A stretch of DNA of 20,747 nt, from assembly GCA_035252905.1 (NCBI GenBank), contig DATFCQ010000002.1, forward strand, positions 1 to 20,747, written 5' to 3'. This DNA is from AP-15 sp035252905. GTDB taxonomy: Bacteria > Pseudomonadota > Alphaproteobacteria > ATCC43930 > CGMCC-115725. Both the position numbers and the translations under genes were made by a program. Within the stretch, counting starts at the first letter, position 1. Each line of letters opens with the position of its first letter. Below are positions 7,977-13,480 of the stretch, piece by piece. The notes under the pieces were generated by a model that saw only the letters and a program-made list of their open reading frames with translations, searched no databases and was not told the DNA's origin.

Positions 7977-8012
7977 ATGATCGGGATTTGCCGTTGCCGG
8001 AGTCCTCTATGA
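7977..8012 (+). CDS. Possible 11-codon leader ORF overlapping the dehydratase start
   Basis: A short frame MIGICRCRSPL opens at ATG 7977 behind a strong purine-rich GGCGGAGGGAGA. It ends in TGA at 8010-8012, overlapping the ATG at 8009 in an ATGA junction. This is the geometry of translational coupling. It has no run of a regulatory amino acid, so classical attenuation is not indicated. It could be chance. Confidence 0.3.
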   Translation: MIGICRCRSPL

Positions 8013-8974
8013 CCTCCCTCGCCGCTCTCGACGCCGCTGCGGCGCTGGTGCGTCGGGTCGTGCCCGAGACGCCGCAATATTGCTGGCCGCTGTTGGCGCG
8101 GCGGATCGGCGCCGAATTGTGGGTCAAGCACGAGAACCACACCCCGATCGGCGCCTTCAAGATCCGCGGCGGCCTCGTCTATCTCGACGATCTGCGGCGC
8201 GCTCATCCCGATCTCGGCGGCGTCGTCGCCGCGACGCGCGGCAATCACGGGCAGAGCATCGCCCTCGCCGCGGGGCGGCTCGGCCTTGCCGCGACGATCG
8301 TCGTGCCCTACGGCAACAGCCGCGAGAAGAACCGGGCGATGGCGGCGCAGGGCGCCCGTCTCGTCGAGGCCGGGCACGATTTCCAGGCCGCCTACGAATA
8401 CGCCGCCGGGCTTGCCGAACGCGAGGGGCTCTCTCTCGTGCCCTCCTATCACCCGCTATTGGTGCGCGGGGTGGCGAGCTATGCGCTCGAACTGTTCCGC
8501 GCCCTGCCCGATCTCGACATCGCCTATGTGCCGATCGGGCTCGGCAGCGGCATCTGCGGCATGATCGCGGCGCGCGAGGCGCTCGGCTGCAGGACCGAGA
8601 TCGTCGGCGTCGTCGCCGCAGAGGCCCCGACCTATGCGCTCTCCATCGCCGCCGGCCGGCCGGTCGGCACCAACAGCGCCGAGACGATCGCCGACGGGCT
8701 CGCCTGCCGCCTGCCCGACGCAGCGGCGCTCGCGATCATCCGCCGCGGCGCCGCGCGCATTGTGACCGTCGCCGAGACGGAGATCCGCCGCGCCATGCGC
8801 ATCCTGTTCGCCGACACGCACAATCTCGCCGAAGGCGCGGGCGCGGCGGCGCTCGCCGCCGCCTTGCAGGAAAGAGACCACCTGTCCGGCAAGAAGGTCG
8901 CGGTGATCCTCTCCGGCGGCAATATCGATCGCGCGGTGTTCGCCGAGGTTCTGGCCGAGAGCGATGAAGAGTGA
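8009..8974 (+). CDS. PLP-dependent threonine/serine dehydratase-like enzyme (fold type II)
   Basis: The protein is 321 aa. PLP-dependent fold-type II lyases of this family deaminate L-threonine, L-serine or 3-hydroxyaspartate to 2-oxo acids and ammonia; cytoplasmic. The Schiff-base lysine is K51 in HTPIGAFKIRGG. The substrate/cofactor loop TRGNHGQS and the Gly-rich phosphate loop GLGSGICG follow, and the C-terminal SGGNID motif contacts the pyridine ring. There is no C-terminal ACT-like regulatory domain, so this is the short, catabolic type rather than biosynthetic IlvA. ATG 8009 is chosen over TTG 7988; GGAG at 7999-8002 is well spaced. Exact substrate cannot be settled; serine racemase and hydroxyaspartate ammonia-lyase are alternatives. 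Confidence 0.88.
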   Translation: MTSLAALDAAAALVRRVVPETPQYCWPLLARRIGAELWVKHENHTPIGAFKIRGGLVYLDDLRRAHPDLGGVVAATRGNHGQSIALAAGRLGLAATIVVPYGNSREKNRAMAAQGARLVEAGHDFQAAYEYAAGLAEREGLSLVPSYHPLLVRGVASYALELFRALPDLDIAYVPIGLGSGICGMIAAREALGCRTEIVGVVAAEAPTYALSIAAGRPVGTNSAETIADGLACRLPDAAALAIIRRGAARIVTVAETEIRRAMRILFADTHNLAEGAGAAALAAALQERDHLSGKKVAVILSGGNIDRAVFAEVLAESDEE

Positions 8975-8975
8975 T

Positions 8976-9014
8976 GCGCCCGCCCGCTCCGGGACAGGCG
9001 GGGCGGACGGGCGC
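8976..9014. terminator. Branched stem-loop between convergent genes
   Basis: GCGCCCG (8976-8982) pairs with CGGGCGC (9008-9014), and an inner CCCGC (8983-8987) pairs with GCGGG (8998-9002). It starts just after the dehydratase stop and precedes the 3' end of the receiver gene on the other strand. No T-run follows on either side, so any termination role is tentative. Confidence 0.35.
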
Positions 9015-9041
9015 GAAGGTTGAAATATCAGGCGCCGGCGC

Positions 9042-9446
9042 CTAACCGGACGAGCGCAGGAAGGTTTCGACCGTGCGGACGAATTCCTGGATGCGGATCG
9101 GCTTGGTGACATACCCGTCGCATCCGGCCTCCCGCGCCCTCTCCTCGTCTCCGCGCATCGCAAAGGCGGTGACCGCGACGATCGGGATCGTCTGGGTCGC
9201 CTTGTCCGCCTTCAGCGTGCGCGCAACCTCCAGACCGGATATGTCCGGCAACTGGAGATTGAGGAGTATCAGATCCGGGCGAGAGTCGTGCACCCTTCTG
9301 ACGGCCTCTTTGCCGAGCACCGCCTTGAAAATCTCGTAGCCATGAAATTCGAGCAGGTCGTTCATCAATTTCATACTCAATTCATTGTCCTCTATAATGA
9401 GGATCTTCTTGCGGGAAGTAGTAGGACTAACCTGGTCTGTCGTCAT
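9042..9446 (-). CDS. DivK-like single-domain response regulator with Asn at the phospho-acceptor position
   Basis: A stand-alone receiver of about 134 aa. It closely resembles the Caulobacter cell-cycle regulator DivK: KILIIEDNELSMKLMNDLLE, PDLILLNLQLPDISGLEV, VAVTAFAMRGDEERAREAGC, YVTKPI. Numbering from the upstream ATG at 9497, the acidic pair E36-D37, T110 and K132 are intact, but the phosphorylated Asp is N80 (codon AAT). It therefore probably cannot be phosphorylated normally. Two starts are possible: 9497 (151 aa, odd N-terminus) and 9446 (chosen, normal length); neither has a clear ribosome binding site. No kinase gene is near. The coding sequence and its upstream region are visibly less GC-rich than their neighbours. 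Confidence 0.9.
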   Translation of the reverse strand: MTTDQVSPTTSRKKILIIEDNELSMKLMNDLLEFHGYEIFKAVLGKEAVRRVHDSRPDLILLNLQLPDISGLEVARTLKADKATQTIPIVAVTAFAMRGDEERAREAGCDGYVTKPIRIQEFVRTVETFLRSSG

Positions 9447-9541
9447 TGCGGCAGCACAGGGGGCAGGCTCATGGAAGTCGGCAAGAATGGTATGCATATT
9501 TTAATATTAAACTTTGACTGCAACATTTTATGAGAATAAAT

Positions 9542-9577
9542 TTTATAATCGACGTTGTCAGCCAAATAAATGGTTAA
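9542..9577 (-). promoter_or_regulatory. Candidate CtrA half-site and promoter upstream of the DivK-like gene
   Basis: On the minus strand TTAACCAT (9577-9570), the half-site reported for the alphaproteobacterial cell-cycle regulator CtrA, abuts a weak TTTATT -35 (9570-9565). After 17 bp comes a good -10, TATAAA (9547-9542). CtrA-activated promoters typically have the site over a poor -35. The surrounding 9480-9600 is strongly AT-rich and contains the palindrome TTTAATATTAAA (9500-9511). Confidence 0.4.
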
Positions 9578-9664
9578 CGCAGCCGATAACAAAGCCGGCG
9601 AAATACGCTGCGCATTCCGCCGCTTTCGTGTGCGACCGGGGCCGGAGGCCGCCGGCGACCGGGA

Positions 9665-10396
9665 TTACAGGCCGAGATAAAACTTGCGCACGAGTTCGTT
9701 GTTGTTGAGCTCTTCGGCCGACCCGCCGGCGAAGGCGATCTTGCCGTGGACGATGACATAGCCGCGATCGGCGATGCGCACCGCCTGGTTGAAGTTCTGC
9801 TCCGCCATCAATACGGTCAGCTGGTGGCGCTCTTTCAATTCCTTGATCTTGTCGATCGTGCGCCGGACGAGCAATGGGGCGAGGCCGACCGAAGGCTCGT
9901 CGACGAGCAGAATGCGCGGCGCCGACATCAGCGCCCGCGCCAAAGCCAGCATCTGTTGCTCGCCGCCCGACATGCTGCCGGACAATTGCCGCCGCCGCTC
10001 GCGCAAGACCGGAAAGGTCTCATAGACGGAGGCGAGATTGCGGGCGATCTCGGCGCGCGCCCGCGGGCGATAGGCGCCCAAGAGCAGGTTCTCCTCGACC
10101 GTCAATTTGGGAAACAGCCGGCGCCCTTCGGGCACCAGCGCGATGCCGAGATCGACGATCTCCTCGGTCGCGCGGCCGATGAGATCGTGACGCTTGCCGT
10201 CGATCTCGGCGACGATCTGCCCGGCATTGGCGCGCAGCATGCCCATCACGCATTTAATCAGCGTGCTCTTGCCGTTGCCGTTGGTGCCGAGGAGCGCCAC
10301 GGTCTCGCCCGGCGCGACCTTGAGCGAGACGCCTTCGAGCACCCGCACCCGGCCATAGCCGGCGTCGAGCCCGGCGATTTCGAGGCTACTCGCCAA
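9665..10396 (-). CDS. livF: Branched-chain amino acid-type ABC transporter ATP-binding protein LivF
   Basis: This is the second ATPase of a Liv/HAAT-family importer, on the cytoplasmic face of the membrane; 243 aa. Walker A is GTNGNGKST (37-45), then Q-loop and MSGGEQQMLALARAL signature, Walker B ILLVDEPSVGLAP, and the LivF-typical ending EQNFNQAVRIADRGYVIVHG. The start is a TTG at 10396, overlapping the end of livG by 11 nt. No ATG is available before the conserved LEIAGLDAGYG, so the TTG is the most likely start, translated by coupling to livG. It is the last gene of the livHMGF operon. Confidence 0.93.
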   Translation of the reverse strand: MASSLEIAGLDAGYGRVRVLEGVSLKVAPGETVALLGTNGNGKSTLIKCVMGMLRANAGQIVAEIDGKRHDLIGRATEEIVDLGIALVPEGRRLFPKLTVEENLLLGAYRPRARAEIARNLASVYETFPVLRERRRQLSGSMSGGEQQMLALARALMSAPRILLVDEPSVGLAPLLVRRTIDKIKELKERHQLTVLMAEQNFNQAVRIADRGYVIVHGKIAFAGGSAEELNNNELVRKFYLGL

Positions 10397-11126
10397 GATA
10401 AGCCCGCTCCACCGCGGGGTTGCGGATCGCCTCCTGCGGTGCGCCGTCGGCGATCTTCTGCCCGGCCACGAGGACGACGAGCCGGGTCGAAAAACTCATG
10501 ACCGCGCGCATGATGTGCTCGATCAGAACGATCGTGATGCCCGCCTGGTTGAGCCGGAACAACACTTCGAGGATCTCCTCGACCTCCGACGGCGACAGCC
10601 CGGCCATCGCCTCGTCGGCAAAGAGCAGGCGCGGCTCGGTGGCGACGGCGCGGGCGAGTTCGAGCTTGCGCATCTCGACCTGGGTCAGATCGGTCGGCAA
10701 CCGGCGCGCCTTGTCGGCAAGGCCGACGTCGCCCAAGATCGCCCGCGCGCGCGCCTCGATCTCGGCCTTGGCGAGGCGCCGCCCGGGCCGCGCATTGACC
10801 GTGTAGAGGAGCGGGATGCGCAAGTTGTCGACAAGGCTCAAGGTGCGGAACGGCTTTGGCAGTTGGAAACTGCGCGCGAGGCCTAGCCGCGTGCGCCGAT
10901 GCGCCGGCAGGCCGTCGAGCCGGTGCCCGCCAAACAGGACGTGACCGCTGTCGTGGCGCAAGGCCCCGGAGAGGCAGTTGACCAACGTGCTCTTGCCCGA
11001 GCCGTTCGGCCCGATCAGGCCGACGCGCTCGCCCGCCGCGATTACCAGGTCGATCGCGTCGAGCGCGACAAAGCCGCCAAAGCGCTTGCCGAGCCCCCGC
11101 GCCTCCAGGATCGGCGGCTCCATCAT
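10386..11126 (-). CDS. livG: Branched-chain amino acid-type ABC transporter ATP-binding protein LivG
   Basis: This is the first ATPase of the Liv-type importer; 246 aa. Walker A is GPNGSGKST (39-47). A degenerate signature LTQVEMRKLELARA (about 147-160) replaces LSGGQ, as is common in LivG. Walker B is RLLFADEAMAGLS (D171, E172), the switch is IEH (H204), and the C-terminal PAVERAYLGE is the classic LivG ending. ATG 11126 overlaps the livM stop in an ATGA junction. A second ATG at 11123 is in frame. The frame stays open far upstream into livM, but that part is out-of-frame shadow. Confidence 0.94.
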   Translation of the reverse strand: MMEPPILEARGLGKRFGGFVALDAIDLVIAAGERVGLIGPNGSGKSTLVNCLSGALRHDSGHVLFGGHRLDGLPAHRRTRLGLARSFQLPKPFRTLSLVDNLRIPLLYTVNARPGRRLAKAEIEARARAILGDVGLADKARRLPTDLTQVEMRKLELARAVATEPRLLFADEAMAGLSPSEVEEILEVLFRLNQAGITIVLIEHIMRAVMSFSTRLVVLVAGQKIADGAPQEAIRNPAVERAYLGE

Positions 11127-12121
11127 CCGGTCCGGCGCCGGCGGCGCGCCGTCACCAGCCCGACGATGCCGTTGGGCGCGACGATGACAAACCCGATCAT
11201 GACCAGCCCGACGATCATCAAATTGAGCGCCGAGGAGATCGTCACGGTGGCGAGCTGCTGGATCGTCCCCAACAGGACCGCGCCGATGACCGGGCCGACC
11301 CAGCTGGTCATGCCGCCGATCAGCGGCATCGCCACGCTGTTGACGGCATAAGCGAGGTTGAAGCTCGAATCGGGGTCGAGATAGGTCACGTAATAGGGCA
11401 GCGGCGCTCCGGCCATGCCCATCAGCGCTCCCGACAGGATCGTCGCGGTCAATTTGAGGCGCAGGGTCGGCACCCCGCCCGCCTCGGCCGCCAATTCGTC
11501 GTCGCGAATGGCGGTGAAGCCGAGCCCCAGGCGCGAGTGCTCGATCGTGCGCGCGATCGCCACCGACACGACCGCCAGGATCAGCATCAACAAGAACAGG
11601 TACTGGATATAGCTGCCGAGGACCGGACCCTGTTCCGGCCGGATCACATAGACGCCGCGCGAGCCTCCGACATAGTCCCAGTTGACGATCAAGGTCTGCA
11701 ATACGATCGCCAGGGCGAGTGTCGCGATCGCGAAGAAGATCCCGCGCAGCCGCAGGGTCAGATAGCCCATGCCGAGCCCGATGACGCCGGAGACGCATCC
11801 GGCGGCCAGCATCATGACCGGCAGCGGCAGATGGGTCAGCTTGTGGAGCACGACCGCGGTATAGGCGCCGCAGGCGAAAAAGGCGCCGACCCCGAAATTG
11901 ACGTAGCCGGTATAGCCGCCGAGAATGTTCCAGGCGGTCGCCAATACGATGTATTGCAGCACCACATAGCCGGCGAAAAAGAAGTATTCGTTCGAGATCG
12001 CCAGCGAGGCAAACAGCACGGCGGCGCCGACGAGCGCCGCCAACAGCCAGAACCGGAGCGTGCGCCACAGCGCGCCGGAGGGCGCGGTCCGCGCCTTGGG
12101 CCGGACCGAAACCGTCGTCAT
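11123..12121 (-). CDS. livM: Branched-chain amino acid-type ABC transporter permease LivM
   Basis: This is an inner-membrane permease of the Liv-type importer; 332 aa. A basic N-terminus precedes about nine to ten hydrophobic segments. The family blocks ILGGYTGYVNFGVGAFFACG and YLTLRLRGIFFAIATLALA are present, as is the cytoplasmic coupling loop SRLGLGFTAIRDDELAAEAGG. It ends in an Arg-rich cytoplasmic tail (TARRRRRTG). The ATG overlaps the livH stop by 4 nt (ATGA) and its own stop overlaps livG by 4 nt, so the permease and ATPase genes are tightly coupled. Confidence 0.94.
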   Translation of the reverse strand: MTTVSVRPKARTAPSGALWRTLRFWLLAALVGAAVLFASLAISNEYFFFAGYVVLQYIVLATAWNILGGYTGYVNFGVGAFFACGAYTAVVLHKLTHLPLPVMMLAAGCVSGVIGLGMGYLTLRLRGIFFAIATLALAIVLQTLIVNWDYVGGSRGVYVIRPEQGPVLGSYIQYLFLLMLILAVVSVAIARTIEHSRLGLGFTAIRDDELAAEAGGVPTLRLKLTATILSGALMGMAGAPLPYYVTYLDPDSSFNLAYAVNSVAMPLIGGMTSWVGPVIGAVLLGTIQQLATVTISSALNLMIVGLVMIGFVIVAPNGIVGLVTARRRRRTG

Positions 12122-12999
12122 CCGGCGCGCCCGAGGAGGCCGGAGGGCCGGATCGCGAGGGCCAGCAATAGAAAGCCGAAGGCGACCGCCGGCGACCAGG
12201 ACGGCCCGAAAAAGGTCGCGGTCAGGCTTTCGACGACGCCGATCAGGATCGCCCCGGCGAGCATGCCGGGAAAGCTCGTCATTCCCCCGAGCACGCAGAT
12301 CGCAAAGACCCGACCGAGATAGTCATTGCCGACCGAGGGCTGGACCGGCTGGATGATGATCAGGAAGGCGCCGGCGAGCGAGGCCGTCGCGATCGAGATG
12401 CCAAAGGCGATGCCTTTGATCCGCGTCGGGTTGACCGCCATCAATTGCAGGGCGAGCCGGTCCTGCGCGACGGCCATGATCGCCCGGCCGATAAAACTGC
12501 GCGACAGATAAAGCTGCAACAGCGCCACCATGGCGAGCGAGCACAGGAACGGCACGAGCATGCGCAGCGGCAATTCGAAGGTCCCGAGATGCAGGCTCGG
12601 GCCGATGTAAGGCGCCTGGACAAAGCGGTAATCGACGCCAAAGGCGAGGATCAGCCCGACTTCGGCGACAAACAGGAGCCCGAAGAAAAAGGCTAAGCCC
12701 TGGATCGATTCCTCGCCCCGCCGCTCGAAACAGAAGTGATAGATCTGGTAGACTACCAAGCCGAGCACAAAGAACGCCGGCATCGCCACGACCCCGCTGA
12801 CAATCGGGTCGAGCCCGAAATGGAGGTCGCACAGATAGGCGACGTAGGAGCCCAGCATGATAAAGGCCGGGTGGGCGATATTGACGATGTCGAGCATGCC
12901 GAACGAGATCGTCAGGCCGACGGTCACTGCGGCGTAAAAGCCGCCGAGCAGGATGCCGGCAATCAGCGCATTGATCGCGAGGTCGAGCGAAACCCCCAT
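12118..12999 (-). CDS. livH: Branched-chain amino acid-type ABC transporter permease LivH
   Basis: This is the first permease of the operon; 293 aa, inner membrane. The N-terminal block ALIAGILLGGFYAAVTVGLT, then ISFGMLDIVNIAHPAFIMLG, is diagnostic of LivH. The coupling loop SFIGRAIMAVAQDRLALQLM and the CVLGGMTSFPGMLAGAILIG block also fit. The start at ATG 12999 matches the family N-terminus but has only a distant GGAG. A much stronger ribosome binding site sits before a short in-frame reading frame that ends in TAG seven sense codons after which comes this ATG. No periplasmic binding-protein gene precedes or follows the operon here, so the substrate is undetermined. Confidence 0.93.
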   Translation of the reverse strand: MGVSLDLAINALIAGILLGGFYAAVTVGLTISFGMLDIVNIAHPAFIMLGSYVAYLCDLHFGLDPIVSGVVAMPAFFVLGLVVYQIYHFCFERRGEESIQGLAFFFGLLFVAEVGLILAFGVDYRFVQAPYIGPSLHLGTFELPLRMLVPFLCSLAMVALLQLYLSRSFIGRAIMAVAQDRLALQLMAVNPTRIKGIAFGISIATASLAGAFLIIIQPVQPSVGNDYLGRVFAICVLGGMTSFPGMLAGAILIGVVESLTATFFGPSWSPAVAFGFLLLALAIRPSGLLGRAG

Positions 13000-13020
13000 T
13001 GCCGCCGCGGCTCCGGGCCG

Positions 13021-13074
13021 CTAGACGCAGGCGATCGGGGAGCGGCCGGTCGGCGCGCGCGGCACTCGCAACAT
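13021..13074 (-). CDS. Possible 17-codon leader ORF in frame with livH
   Basis: ATG 13074 follows an excellent ribosome binding site (GAGGGAGGAAAAGG) and reads MLRVPRAPTGRSPIACV, then TAG (13023-13021). Sixteen of its 17 codons end in G or C, as in real genes here. It lies in the same frame as livH, separated only by the amber codon and seven sense codons. It may be a leader peptide coupling to livH, or a former N-terminal extension. Translation is inferred. Confidence 0.35.
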   Translation of the reverse strand: MLRVPRAPTGRSPIACV

Positions 13075-13120
13075 CCTTTTCCTCCCTCGGGCCGCCGCCG
13101 GCGCGGCGGAAGCGGCGCGC

Positions 13121-13149
13121 ATTAGACCAGCATCGCCGGCCGCTGTTAA
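13121..13149 (-). promoter_or_regulatory. Probable sigma70-type promoter of the liv operon
   Basis: On the minus strand TTAACA (13149-13144) and TCTAAT (13126-13121) match the -35 and -10 consensus at 5/6 each with an ideal 17-bp spacer. They are about 40-50 nt upstream of the leader ATG at 13074 and about 120 nt upstream of livH. Confidence 0.6.
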
Positions 13150-13285
13150 GAGGCTCTCCGCTTTACCGTTCGCCTGGGAAGAGGCGCGCTTTGTCGCACA
13201 AAAGCGCTTGATCGGACGGACCGCGCCGCGCCACCCTGCCGGCCACGGAGTTTGAGGCTGTGTGGGAATGCGCCGGGCAGGGCTG

Positions 13286-13443
13286 GTCATCCCGGGATGG
13301 CCTCCCCGAGTCCGCGCGAAGCGCGGCTCGAGGACAGGCTCCGGGCCAGGCCCGGGATCCATGAACACCGGCCTTACCTGGCTTGCACGGCCCGTGCGCA
13401 TGGCTTCCGGGTTCGCAGGCTGCGCCTGCGAACCCGGAATGAC
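13286..13443. repeat. Intergenic palindromic repeat element (about 158 bp)
   Basis: The ends are an imperfect inverted repeat: GTCATCCCGGG at 13286-13296 and CCCGGAATGAC at 13433-13443. Inside are CCGCGCGAAGCGCGG (13312-13326) and a perfect 16-bp stem with a TGC loop (TTCCGGGTTCGCAGGC at 13405-13420, its complement at 13424-13439). It lies between the divergent livH and Mo-hydroxylase genes and ends 37 bp before the latter. It resembles the dispersed GTCATxCCGGG repeats of alphaproteobacteria; copy number cannot be seen here. The rest of the 13150-13480 gap shows nothing else clear. Confidence 0.75.
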
Positions 13444-13480
13444 GACTCCTATACGGAATTCTAAGAATTGGAGGATGGCG

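Noticed and set aside
9514..9708. Plus-strand ORF of 64 aa in the AT-rich island
   Set aside because: No ribosome binding site, composition unlike protein, and it runs antisense into livF.
11127..12068. N-terminal part of a 560-aa frame that ends as livG
   Set aside because: This stretch is livM read out of frame; the apparent fusion arises only because no stop happens to occur before the livG ATG.
13262..13480. Seventy-codon N-terminal extension of the Mo-hydroxylase
   Set aside because: It is a translation of the palindromic repeat element; the ribosome binding site and family N-terminus place the start at 13481.
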